Source: Sulfuricella sp. T08
GTDB taxonomy: Bacteria > Pseudomonadota > Gammaproteobacteria > Burkholderiales > Sulfuricellaceae
DNA: 64,000 bases
Direction of reading: 5' to 3'
Assembly: GCF_000971475.1 (NCBI RefSeq)
Contig: NZ_DF967544.1
Coordinates: forward strand, 1 to 64,000
The translations under genes were made by a program, and so were the position numbers. Positions 55,003 to 63,389 of this stretch are shown here, in pieces. Position 1 is the first letter of the stretch; every line of letters starts with the position of its first letter. The notes beneath the pieces are model-generated. The model saw nothing but the letters and a program-made list of their open reading frames with translations, did not search any database and had not been told where the DNA came from.

Positions 55003-56193
55003 CTATTGTGGCACGGAATTGGGGACTGCTCCATCCGATTTTTTCTCTTTCCGGTTGGAACCGGCCACCATGTCGTACACGAACAGGCGGCAATCCAGTG
55101 CGCCGTTGTAGAGCGGTATGCGCCGAGACACGGAAAGCCGGATCAGTTTGGCCAGGCGCATGTCCGCGCTGAGGAAGCAGGCACGCCAGCCGCCGAATTT
55201 CTGTTTGAGCAGGTCGCCGATCCTGGGATAAAGCTGTGCCATTTCTTCCTGTTCGCCGATGCGTATGGCGTAGGGCGGGTTGGTGACCAGTACTCCAGTC
55301 GGCGCGGGCGGCGTAACGTCGAGCAGGTTGATCTGCTTCAAGGTCACCACTTCTTCCAGCCCGGCGGTCGCCAGGTTGGCGCGCGCCGCCATCAGTACGG
55401 TGCTGGAAACGTCGCTGCCGTAGATCGGCAATGGCGTTTTCGGCAGTTCCGCTATGGTGGCTTCCTGGTAGATTTTGTCCCAGGTGGCGGCATCGAAATT
55501 TTTCATGTGCTCGAAAGCGAACCAGCGTTCCGATCCGGGCGCGATATTGAGCGCCATCTGGGCAGCTTCGATGAGGAAGGTGCCGCTGCCGCACATCGGG
55601 TCGAGCAGCGGCATCCCCGGCTGCCAGCCGGCGAGATGCAGAATTCCCGCTGCCAGGTTTTCGCGCAGCGGCGCTTCTCCCTGCTCCTTGCGGTAGCCGC
55701 GCTTGAACAGCGGTTCGCCCGATGTGTCCAGGTAAAGCGATACCCGGTCCGCAGTGAGAAAAGCATATATCCGCATGTCTGGCGCGGCGGTGTCGATACT
55801 CGGGCGTTCGCCGCCCGAGGTGCGGAACTTGTCGCAGATGGCGTCCTTGATTCTCAGGGTGACGAAATCCAGGCTGCGGAGGGGGCATTTGATCGCGCTG
55901 ACCTTGACGCGAAAAGTTTGTTCGACGTTGAAATGGCTCGGCCAAGGCAGGGCCAGCGCGGCGCGGTAAATGTCTTCCTCGCTGCGGTAGGACTGTTCTG
56001 CCAGCCGCCACAGGACGCGGCTGGCGACCCGGCTCCACAGGTTGACGCGATAGCATAGCGCCAGGTCGCCGGCAAAGCCGACGCCGCCGTCGGTGGGTTC
56101 AATACTGGCTGCGCCTAGTTTTTCCAACTCAGCAGCCAGTGGGCCTTCCAGGCCGCGCGGGCAGGGGGCGAAAAATTCTTGGGTAGTGGTCAT
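55003..56193 (-). CDS. THUMP-domain 23S rRNA-type methyltransferase (RlmL/YcbY N-terminal type)
   Basis: 396 residues. N-terminal ferredoxin-like plus THUMP (EFFAPCPRGLEGPLAAELEKLG), then a Rossmann methyltransferase with LLDPMCGSGTFLIEAAQMA and the N6/N2-methyl motif TNPPYAIRIGE. It corresponds to the RlmL half of E. coli RlmKL, which methylates G2445 of 23S rRNA; the RlmK half is absent. Confidence 0.9.
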   Translation of the reverse strand: MTTTQEFFAPCPRGLEGPLAAELEKLGAASIEPTDGGVGFAGDLALCYRVNLWSRVASRVLWRLAEQSYRSEEDIYRAALALPWPSHFNVEQTFRVKVSAIKCPLRSLDFVTLRIKDAICDKFRTSGGERPSIDTAAPDMRIYAFLTADRVSLYLDTSGEPLFKRGYRKEQGEAPLRENLAAGILHLAGWQPGMPLLDPMCGSGTFLIEAAQMALNIAPGSERWFAFEHMKNFDAATWDKIYQEATIAELPKTPLPIYGSDVSSTVLMAARANLATAGLEEVVTLKQINLLDVTPPAPTGVLVTNPPYAIRIGEQEEMAQLYPRIGDLLKQKFGGWRACFLSADMRLAKLIRLSVSRRIPLYNGALDCRLFVYDMVAGSNRKEKKSDGAVPNSVPQ

Positions 56194-56196
56194 AAG

Positions 56197-56979
56197 TTAT
56201 TTCAGTAGTCTGCGCCGGGTCAGTACCAGCGCAATATAAAAACCGACGCCGCCATAGGCGAGCAGCGCCACAACATGAGCGAGCACTTGCTGCGGTGCGC
56301 CGCCCTGCACCAGAGGGCGAGCCAGTGCGATGGCATGGGTCAGAGGGAGCCAGGCTGATATTGCTTGCAGCCACGTCGGCAACTGGTCGACCGGGTAGAA
56401 CACGCCACATAACAGCACCATCGGCGTGATCACCAGGGTGAAGTAATACATGAAAAAATCATAGTTGGGCGAAAGCGCGTTCATGACCAGCCCCATGCCG
56501 GCAAAGCAGAAGCCAATCACGATGATCAGCGGGATCAGCCACAGGGTCTGGCCGAAATCCGCCAGGCCCAGCGCCCAGACGATGACCAGGATGGCGAGGC
56601 CGGAGAGCAGGCTCTTGCTGGTGGCCCAGAGCAGTTCGGCGAGCAGCACGTCGTCCAGGGTCAGCGGGGCGTTGAGGATGGCCTCCCAGGTTTTCTGCAC
56701 ATGCATCCGCGAGAACCCCGAGTAGAGCACCTCGAAGGTGGCGCTGTTCATGGTGCTGTAGCACACTGTGCCGGCGGCGAGGAAGGTCAGGTAAGGCACG
56801 CCACCCACTTCGGGCAGCAGGCCGCCCAGCCCGTAACCCAGACCCAGCATGTAAAACGCCGGGTCGGCCAGATTGCCGAGGATGGAGGGGATGGCGAGCT
56901 TGCGCCATACCAGGAAGTTGCGCCGCCATACCGGGATGAAGCGCAGGCTCAGGGTGGGCAGCGCCCAGTATCCGGTCAT
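56197..56979 (-). CDS. ABC-2 type exporter permease (NodJ-like)
   Basis: 260 residues with six helices. WRKLAIPSILGNLADPAFYMLGLGYGLG at the N-terminus and FSPNYDFFMYYFTLVITPMVLLCGVFYPVDQLP near the C-terminus match the NodJ/ABC-2 family. It pairs with the ATPase gene at 57467, although mscL lies between them. Substrate unknown (polysaccharide or drug efflux in relatives). Confidence 0.88.
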   Translation of the reverse strand: MTGYWALPTLSLRFIPVWRRNFLVWRKLAIPSILGNLADPAFYMLGLGYGLGGLLPEVGGVPYLTFLAAGTVCYSTMNSATFEVLYSGFSRMHVQKTWEAILNAPLTLDDVLLAELLWATSKSLLSGLAILVIVWALGLADFGQTLWLIPLIIVIGFCFAGMGLVMNALSPNYDFFMYYFTLVITPMVLLCGVFYPVDQLPTWLQAISAWLPLTHAIALARPLVQGGAPQQVLAHVVALLAYGGVGFYIALVLTRRRLLK

Positions 56980-56992
56980 GGCAGCGGCTTCT

Positions 56993-57436
56993 TCATTTCA
57001 GTTCCGAGGTGCAGTGGCCGCAACGGGTGGAATTGAGCGGAATGGTGTTAAGGCAATAAGGGCACTCCTTGGTCGTCGGTGCGGCCGCCTCTGCCACGGG
57101 TTCCTTTTTGAGACGGTTGATCTGGCGCACCAGAATGAAAACGGCGGCTGCGACGATGGTGAAATCAATCAGGGTGTTGAGGAACAGGCCGTAATTGATC
57201 GTCGCGATCCCGGCGGCCTTGGCCTCCGCCAGGGTAGTCACCGATTTGTCGGAAAGATTGATGAACAGGTTGCTGAAGTCGAAACCGCCCAGCAGCTTGC
57301 CGATCGGCGGCATCAGGATATCATTGACGAAGGACGTGACGATCTTGCCGAATGCCGCGCCGATGATGATGCCGATAGCGAGGTCCACGACGTTGCCCTT
57401 GACCGCAAATTCCTTGAATTCCCGTAAAACGCTCAT
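56993..57436 (-). CDS. mscL: Large-conductance mechanosensitive channel with C-terminal zinc ribbon
   Basis: 147 residues. The channel core is canonical: [33 protein letters not shown] for helix 1 and [25 protein letters not shown] for helix 2. After an Ala/Pro linker the tail has C125, C128, C139 and C142 (CPYCLN...STRCGHC), a rubredoxin-like zinc knuckle where E. coli has a simple helix bundle. It opens under membrane tension to release solutes. The gene sits between the two genes of an ABC exporter. Confidence 0.93.
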   Translation of the reverse strand: MSVLREFKEFAVKGNVVDLAIGIIIGAAFGKIVTSFVNDILMPPIGKLLGGFDFSNLFINLSDKSVTTLAEAKAAGIATINYGLFLNTLIDFTIVAAAVFILVRQINRLKKEPVAEAAAPTTKECPYCLNTIPLNSTRCGHCTSELK

Positions 57437-57466
57437 GACTTTTTCTCCTTATTCGCTGTTTAAGAG

Positions 57467-58378
57467 TTAATCACGCAAGTCGCGCCCGGTCAGCTTGAGA
57501 AAGACATCTTCCAGGCTGGCCGGGCGGTTCAGATAGCGCAGATCGGTCCGGTTGCACAATTGCTGTACCAGCGCCTCGCTGTTGCGGGTGTAGCAGAACA
57601 CGGTTTCGCCTACCTTTTCAACCCGTTCGCAATAAGCGCTGCTGTGCGCCGCCGTCCAGTCGGCCACTCCTTCACCATAGACTTCCACCACCTGAGGTTC
57701 AATGTGGTTTCCGATCAATTCGTGCGGGCTGCCCGTGGCAATGATTTTGCCATGATCCATGATCGCGATCCGGTCGCACAGGCGCTCCGCCTCTTCCATG
57801 AAATGGGTGGTGAGGAGTATGGTCTTACCCTGGTTGAGCAGCCGCCGCAAGCCCTGCCACATCATGTGCCGCGCCTGGGGGTCGAGACCGGTGGTCGGCT
57901 CGTCCAGAAAGATCAGATCGGGGTCGTTGACCAGTGCCCGCGCCAGGGTAAGCCGCCGCTTCATGCCGCCGGAGAGGGCGTCGATGCGTGCGTCGGCGCG
58001 GTGCTCCAGGCCGGCGAATTCGAGCAGGGCCGGGATGCGCACGGCAGTCTCGGCATCCTTCAGGCCGAAATAGCGGCCATAGGCGAGCAGATTTTCGCGC
58101 ACCGTGAAGTCGGGATCGAGGTTGTCCATTTGCGGCACTACTCCCACCCGCATCCTCGCCTCGCGCGCTTGGTCGGGAACTGGCAGGCCGAGCATGGAAA
58201 TTGTGCCGCCATCCGGCGCGGTCAGCCCCAGCGCCAGGCGCAGAGTGGTGGTTTTGCCCGCCCCGTTCGGCCCGATCAGGCCGAAGCATTCGCCCTTGTT
58301 CACGGCGAGGTCGATCCCGGCCACCACTTCGAGCGGGCCATAGGACTTGCGCAGGTTCTGGATGTTCAGCAGCGGCAT
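57467..58378 (-). CDS. ABC exporter ATP-binding protein (NodI-like)
   Basis: 303 residues from ATG 58378 (MPLLNIQNLRKSYG). Walker A GPNGAGKTTTLR, Q-loop region PQMDNLDPDFTV, signature LSGGMKRRL and Walker B LIFLDEPTTGLD are intact. The last 80 residues form the DrrA/NodI-type extension. It supplies energy to the permease at 56197. Confidence 0.93.
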   Translation of the reverse strand: MPLLNIQNLRKSYGPLEVVAGIDLAVNKGECFGLIGPNGAGKTTTLRLALGLTAPDGGTISMLGLPVPDQAREARMRVGVVPQMDNLDPDFTVRENLLAYGRYFGLKDAETAVRIPALLEFAGLEHRADARIDALSGGMKRRLTLARALVNDPDLIFLDEPTTGLDPQARHMMWQGLRRLLNQGKTILLTTHFMEEAERLCDRIAIMDHGKIIATGSPHELIGNHIEPQVVEVYGEGVADWTAAHSSAYCERVEKVGETVFCYTRNSEALVQQLCNRTDLRYLNRPASLEDVFLKLTGRDLRD

Positions 58379-58469
58379 GAGCAGGGAGCGGTGCTTTCCG
58401 AAGGAAGGTGCGACCATCCGTGATTGTCGCTGGACGCCGACACGAGGAAGTGAAAATTCATGATATCAA

Positions 58470-59078
58470 TTAAAGGAGGCGGAGGCATGCGTTGTTCACG
58501 ATCCTGGCGAGCAGGTTGAGCTGCCCGTGGAAAAAATGCCCCGCGCCCGGCACCACGGTAAGCGGCAGATTCTGCGGCCGCGCCCAGTCGAGCACGTCGG
58601 CCAGTGGCACGACTTCGTCCCGTTCGCCATGGATCACCAGGGTATCAGCCGGTACAGCGCCGACTTCGAAGCGCTTCACCGCCGGTGCGACCAGCACCAG
58701 CCGTTGTACTTCAAGCCGTTCCAGCATCCGGGTCTGGACATAGCCACCAAAGGAAAATCCGGCCAGCATGATGGACAGATTGCCCAGTTCACGCCGGGCA
58801 TGACCGGCCAGCGCCAGCATGTCCTCGGTTTCGCCGATGCCGTGATCGAACTCCCCCGCGCTTTGCCCGACGCCGCGGAAATTGAGGCGAAACGCAGCCA
58901 GCCCGAGGCGGCTGAAAGTCTTGGCTAGGGTGGTCACCACCTTGTTGTCCATGGTGCCTCCATGAAGCGGATGGGGATGGGCGATCAGCGCGATGCCGCG
59001 GCATTCATCGCTGGGCATGGCGACGGTCGCTTCGAGTTGGCCGGCAGGGCCGTCGATGAAAAAGTGCTGCGAGGTCAC
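58470..59078 (-). CDS. Alpha/beta hydrolase (COG2945 type)
   Basis: 202 residues from GTG 59078. Oxyanion region AHPHPLHGGTMDNKVV, nucleophile elbow GFSFGGYV, DTLVIHGERDEVVPL with the acid and GAGHFFHG with the His form a complete triad. An upstream TTG (59114) would start inside the TATAAT at 59114-59119 and is disfavoured. The substrate is unknown; members act on small esters or peptides. Confidence 0.85.
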   Translation of the reverse strand: MTSQHFFIDGPAGQLEATVAMPSDECRGIALIAHPHPLHGGTMDNKVVTTLAKTFSRLGLAAFRLNFRGVGQSAGEFDHGIGETEDMLALAGHARRELGNLSIMLAGFSFGGYVQTRMLERLEVQRLVLVAPAVKRFEVGAVPADTLVIHGERDEVVPLADVLDWARPQNLPLTVVPGAGHFFHGQLNLLARIVNNACLRLL

Positions 59079-59113
59079 GGATGGAAGATGAGCAAGTTGC
59101 CGGAAGGAGGCCA

Positions 59114-59119
59114 ATTATA
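59114..59119 (-). promoter_or_regulatory. Candidate -10 element for the hydrolase gene
   Basis: TATAAT on the minus strand, 36 bases upstream of the GTG start. The -35 region is weak. Confidence 0.4.
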
Positions 59120-59211
59120 CGGGGTGGCGTATTGCTTAGGGAAGGACTGAACAAGTCCTGCGCCCCTTCCGTCTTGCAGCTACTGTATGCGCAGATCTCG
59201 ATTGGATCGTC

Positions 59212-59231
59212 ATTCCGGCAATAGCCGGAAT
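59212..59231. repeat. ATTCCGGC hairpin repeat
   Basis: ATTCCGGC-AATA-GCCGGAAT, preceded by GTC and followed by CCA, a widely dispersed intergenic palindrome type. It lies between the divergent hydrolase and dbpA genes. Confidence 0.6.
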
Positions 59232-59296
59232 CCATTATCCGGGGCGATTGTGATTTTTTTTCAAGCACACTGTGCCGCAGACGGGGATAATTGCGC

Positions 59297-60724
59297 ATGA
59301 CCAATCTTACCCCGTCCCCCTCCCCGTCCTCAGCAAGTGCTGCCAGTCACTCTTTCAACGACTTGCCGCTGCCGCCCGGCATACTTTCGACATTGCAGCA
59401 ACTCGAATACCTGACGATGACACCCATACAGGCGGCCAGCCTGCCGATTGCGCTCGCCGGGCACGACCTGATCGCGCAAGCGAAGACCGGTAGCGGCAAG
59501 ACCGCCGCCTTCGCGCTGGCCCTGCTCACCCGGCTGAACCCGCGCCGCTTTGCAGTGCAAGCCATGGTACTGTGCCCGACGCGTGAGCTGGCCGATCAGG
59601 TCACGCAGGAGATCCGCCGCCTGGCGCGATTCGCAGACAACATCAAGGTCGTTGCCCTGTGCGGCGGCACGCCCATGCGTCCGCAGATAAACAGTCTGGA
59701 GCACGGTGCGCACATCGTCGTCGGCACGCCAGGCCGCATCATCGATCACCTCGGGCGCGGCAGCCTGAATCTGGATGCGCTCAACACCCTGGTGCTCGAC
59801 GAAGCCGATCGCATGCTGGACATGGGTTTTTACGACGACATCGCATACGTGGCGACAAGATGCCCGGCAGAGCGCCAGACCTTGCTGTTCTCCGCGACCT
59901 ATCCCGATGGCATCGCACGACTGGCGCGCCAGTTCCTGCGCAAACCTCAGGAAGTGAAGCTGCTGGAACAGCATGATGACAGCAAGATACGTCAGCGCTT
60001 CTACGAGGTGAAACCCGAGGAGCGTTTGCAGGCCGTCGGCCTCTTGCTCAAGCACTACCGCCCGGTCAGCACGCTGGCCTTCTGCAACACCAGGCAGCAA
60101 TGCCGCGACTTGCTGGAGGTGCTGCATGCGCAGGGCATACATGCGCTGGCCTTGCATGGTGATCTGGAACAACGCGAACGCGATCAGGTGCTGATCCAGT
60201 TCGCCAATCGCAGCTGCTCGGTGCTGGTGGCCACCGATCTGGCGGCGCGCGGCCTGGATATCGCGCAACTCGAAGCGGTCATCAATGTCGATGTCACGCC
60301 CGACCCGGAAATCCACATCCATCGCATCGGCCGCACCGGCCGCGCCGATCAGGACGGTTGGGCGCTGAGCCTGTGCAGCCCTGCCGATCAGCGCCGTGTC
60401 GCCGCCATCGCACAGATAATGGGCAGCGAACCGGAGTGGCATGAGCTTGGCGAACTGCAAAACGGAAATGACTCGCCGCTGGTGCCGCCGATGGTGACGC
60501 TGCAGATTCTCGGCGGGCGCAAGGAGAAGATCCGCCCCGGCGACGTGCTGGGCGCACTCACCGGCGAAGCGGGATTCACGCGCGAGCAAGTCGGCAAGAT
60601 CACGGTGACCGATCTATCCACCTATGTTGCCGTCGCCCGCAACATCGCCAGTGTGGCCGTGCGCAAATTGTCGGCAGGCAAGGTAAAAGGAAAGACGGTG
60701 AAGGTGCGCGCGCTGGAGGATTGA
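59297..60724 (+). CDS. dbpA: ATP-dependent RNA helicase DbpA
   Basis: 475 residues from ATG 59297. DEAD-box motifs in order: Q-motif region LTMTPIQAASLP, AKTGSGKT, PTRELADQV, VLDEADRMLDMGF, SATYP, HRIGRTGRA. The C-terminal RNA-binding domain (RPGDVLGALTGEAGFTREQVGKITVTDLSTYVAV) is specific to DbpA, which remodels 23S rRNA helix 92 during 50S assembly. Confidence 0.95.
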   Translation: MTNLTPSPSPSSASAASHSFNDLPLPPGILSTLQQLEYLTMTPIQAASLPIALAGHDLIAQAKTGSGKTAAFALALLTRLNPRRFAVQAMVLCPTRELADQVTQEIRRLARFADNIKVVALCGGTPMRPQINSLEHGAHIVVGTPGRIIDHLGRGSLNLDALNTLVLDEADRMLDMGFYDDIAYVATRCPAERQTLLFSATYPDGIARLARQFLRKPQEVKLLEQHDDSKIRQRFYEVKPEERLQAVGLLLKHYRPVSTLAFCNTRQQCRDLLEVLHAQGIHALALHGDLEQRERDQVLIQFANRSCSVLVATDLAARGLDIAQLEAVINVDVTPDPEIHIHRIGRTGRADQDGWALSLCSPADQRRVAAIAQIMGSEPEWHELGELQNGNDSPLVPPMVTLQILGGRKEKIRPGDVLGALTGEAGFTREQVGKITVTDLSTYVAVARNIASVAVRKLSAGKVKGKTVKVRALED

Positions 60725-60760
60725 TCCACCCCCGGATTTACGCGGTACCGTAACGAGAAT

Positions 60761-60928
60761 TCAGGCACAGGGTGATGCCGAACAGGCAGGCCTGATGGAG
60801 TGCTCGAATTCGATGCGCTTCCCTTTGATTTGATATAGCAGGCGGCTCTCCTGCGCATGAATTTCTGCCCGCAATTCGTTTTCGAGTTCGGCTATCTGGT
60901 TGCTGATGCGGCGAATTTTTTCATTCAT
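60761..60928 (-). pseudogene. N-terminal remnant of a conserved coiled-coil/membrane protein gene
   Basis: 55 codons from ATG 60928: NEKIRRISNQIAELENELRAEI, then IKGKRIEFEHSIRPACSASPCA and a stop. The first 46 residues match, from memory, the start of a betaproteobacterial family of about 200 residues that continues past the EFE..IR stretch into a membrane region and an NCAYCSY motif. Here the reading ends abruptly and no continuation is found in any frame before dbpA. Likely a truncated gene. Confidence 0.5.
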
Positions 60929-61185
60929 GAGTTCATCATTTTCCCCGAGTGTTGGAGTCGCCAAATACGGTAGCTAAAGGATCAATGCCGCAAGTTGGAA
61001 CTTTAGCCGAAACATTAGACCTTGGCTGATTAAATTCCGACCGCCAGCCTGTATGGCCGCTTCTGGCAATCAGAGATTCGGCATCTGGCCGAAGCGGATC
61101 GTTGCCGGCAGCCGGTTTCAAGCCCAGGCAGCAGCATAACCTATACTGAAAACAGTTAATTATTCTTTGGGCGAGGCCTGCTTTC

Positions 61186-61920
61186 ATGCATCCGATCACG
61201 CTACGCTTGCCGGTCAAGATGCTGCCGCAGCCGGACGAGACTACCTGCGGCCCCACTTGCCTGCATGCCGTATACCGCTACTGGGGCGAGGACGCGCAGC
61301 TTGCGGAGGTGATCGCCCGCACCCGCAAGATGGAGCTCGGCGGTACCTTCGCAATATTTCTGGCTTGCGATGCGCTGCGCCAGGGCTATCAGGCCACCAT
61401 TTACACCTACAACCTGACGGTGTTCGACCCCACTTGGTTCGTGCCGGGGGTGGCCATCGCCGAGCGCCTGCAGCGGCAGCGGGAGGTAAAGCAGGATGCC
61501 AGGCTGCAGCATGTCACCGAGGGCTACCTGGAGTTTCTCAGCCTGGGCGGGCGGTTGCGCCTGACCGACCTTTCCCGCCCCCTGATACGCGGCCTGCTGC
61601 GCCGCAATCTGCCCATCATCACGGGCTTGAGCTCGACCTATCTGTATCGCGCTGCCAGGGAATACGGGCCGGACGACGAGCCGGACGACGTGCGCGGCCT
61701 GCCAGCCGGGCACTTCGTCGTGATTGCGGGCTATGACCGGGCAAAGCGCACCGTATTGGTGGTCGATCCCTATGCGCGCCATCCCTACGGCCCGTCGCAC
61801 GAGTACTGGATTAACATCGACCGTGTGCTCGGCGCCGTGCTGCTGGGCATCGTGACCCACGATGCGAACCTGCTGGTGATTCATCCGCCCAGTTCGCGAC
61901 AGCGCGGGGGTGCACCGTGA
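61186..61920 (+). CDS. C39-like cysteine peptidase
   Basis: 244 residues. The papain-like site is visible: Cys21 in DETTCGPTCLHAVYRYWG, His176 in GLPAGHFVVIAGYD and Asp194 in TVLVVDPYARHPYG. No signal peptide or transporter domain is attached, so it is a free cytoplasmic enzyme rather than a bacteriocin-exporter domain. It overlaps the ATP-grasp gene by four bases, implying a peptidase or transpeptidase step in the same pathway. The 257 bases upstream contain only a possible TATACT box (61142-61147). Confidence 0.85.
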   Translation: MHPITLRLPVKMLPQPDETTCGPTCLHAVYRYWGEDAQLAEVIARTRKMELGGTFAIFLACDALRQGYQATIYTYNLTVFDPTWFVPGVAIAERLQRQREVKQDARLQHVTEGYLEFLSLGGRLRLTDLSRPLIRGLLRRNLPIITGLSSTYLYRAAREYGPDDEPDDVRGLPAGHFVVIAGYDRAKRTVLVVDPYARHPYGPSHEYWINIDRVLGAVLLGIVTHDANLLVIHPPSSRQRGGAP

Positions 61921-63389
61921 GCATCCTGATCGTGGTCAACAACCCGCGCGACTGGCCGCTCGACGTTCCCGGCGTGACCGTGGTGCCGGCGCGGGCCTAC
62001 CTGACTGATCCGGCCTATGGCGGCGACCGCTACGCCCGGGTGTTTAACCTGTGCAAATCCTACCGCTACCAGAGCCTCGGCTATTACGTCTCGCTGCTCG
62101 CCGAGGCGCGCGGCCACAAGCCGCTGCCGCGCGCCAACACCATCGAGGACCTGCAATCCCGGAACATGGTGCGGCTGCTCACCGAAGGTCTGGACGAACT
62201 GATACAGAAATCGCTGGCGCCGATCAAGTCGGACGCCTTCGAACTCAGCATCTATTTCGGCCGCAACGTGGCGAGCCGCCACGACACGCTGAGCCGGCAA
62301 CTGTTCAACCTGCTGCAGGCCCCTCTGCTGCGCGCCGAGTTCGAGCGTAGAGGCCGTCATTGGCGCATCCGCTGCGTGCGACCGATTGCCGCCAGCGACA
62401 TCCCGCCCCAGCACCAGGAATTCGCGATCCAGGCCACTACGGAATACTTCATGGGCCGCAGGCGGCGGCCGCGCAAGCGTATTGCGCCGCGATACGACCT
62501 TGCCATCCTGCACGACCCAGACAATCCCGAGCCGGCGTCCAATGTCCGGGCGCTGCAGAAGTTCGAGAAGGCGGCGCAGGCCTTGGGCATGCACGTGGAG
62601 TTCATCACCAAGGCGGACTTTGGCAGACTGACCGAGTTCGACGCCCTGTTCATCCGCGACACCACCTTCGTCAATCACTACACCTACCGCTTCTCGCGGC
62701 GGGCTGCCGCCGAGGGGTTGGTGGTGATCGACGATCCGGACTCAATCCTGAAGTGCAACAACAAGGTCTATCTCGCCGAGATTCTGGCCCGGCACCGTAT
62801 CCCGGCACCCAAAACCCTGCTGGTGCACCGCGACAACGTGGACCGGATCATCCCCACCCTTGCGCTGCCCTGCGTGCTCAAGCAGCCGGACAGCTCGTTC
62901 TCCCTCGGGGTGGTGAAGGTGGAGTCGGCGGAAGAGCTGCATGCAAAAGTGAACGCCCTGCTGGATAAATCGGAGCTGATCGTTGCCCAGGAGTACTTGC
63001 CCACCGAGTTCGACTGGCGTGTCGGCATCCTCGACCGGCGGCCGCTATTCGTGGCAAAGTACTTCATGGCTCCCGGTCACTGGCAGATCATCAAGCATGG
63101 CGACCGGAAGCAGGATTTTGTCGAGGGGGCAACGGTGGCGCTGTCCATCGGCGAAGCGCCGGATCGGGTGGTGAAGTTGGGGCTCAAGGCGGCCAACCTG
63201 ATCGGCGACGGATTCTATGGCGTGGACATCAAGCAGATCGGCGGCCGTTGCTGTGTTATCGAAATCAACGACAATCCCAACGTGGATGCCGGCAACGAAG
63301 ATGGCGTGCTCAAGGACGCGCTCTACCGCGAAGTGATGGGCGTGTTCCTGAAGCGCATCGAAGCGCGCAAGCGGGGCGCTTCACGATGA
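61917..63389 (+). CDS. RimK-family ATP-grasp ligase with N-terminal RLAN-type domain
   Basis: 490 residues. Residues 1-190 (LIVVNNPRDWPLDVPGVTVVPARAYLTDPAYGG...) form the extra N-terminal domain typical of a RimK subgroup. The ATP-grasp part has FIRDTTFVNHYTYRFSRRAAAEGLVVIDDPDSILKCNNKVYLAEIL, PCVLKQPDSSFSLGVVKV and the metal-binding VIEINDNPNVDAGNEDG. It should ligate an amino acid or amine to a carboxylate. Overlaps its neighbours by four bases on each side (ATGA/GTGA). Confidence 0.88.
   Translation: MSILIVVNNPRDWPLDVPGVTVVPARAYLTDPAYGGDRYARVFNLCKSYRYQSLGYYVSLLAEARGHKPLPRANTIEDLQSRNMVRLLTEGLDELIQKSLAPIKSDAFELSIYFGRNVASRHDTLSRQLFNLLQAPLLRAEFERRGRHWRIRCVRPIAASDIPPQHQEFAIQATTEYFMGRRRRPRKRIAPRYDLAILHDPDNPEPASNVRALQKFEKAAQALGMHVEFITKADFGRLTEFDALFIRDTTFVNHYTYRFSRRAAAEGLVVIDDPDSILKCNNKVYLAEILARHRIPAPKTLLVHRDNVDRIIPTLALPCVLKQPDSSFSLGVVKVESAEELHAKVNALLDKSELIVAQEYLPTEFDWRVGILDRRPLFVAKYFMAPGHWQIIKHGDRKQDFVEGATVALSIGEAPDRVVKLGLKAANLIGDGFYGVDIKQIGGRCCVIEINDNPNVDAGNEDGVLKDALYREVMGVFLKRIEARKRGASR

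Noticed and set aside
54722-56056. A 444-codon minus-strand frame ending in the TIGR02647-like protein
   Set aside because: Most of it is an alternate frame of the THUMP methyltransferase gene; only the last 83 codons are credible.
59212-59231. ATTCCGGC hairpin as a terminator
   Set aside because: It lies between divergent gene starts and lacks a U-run; it fits a dispersed repeat better.
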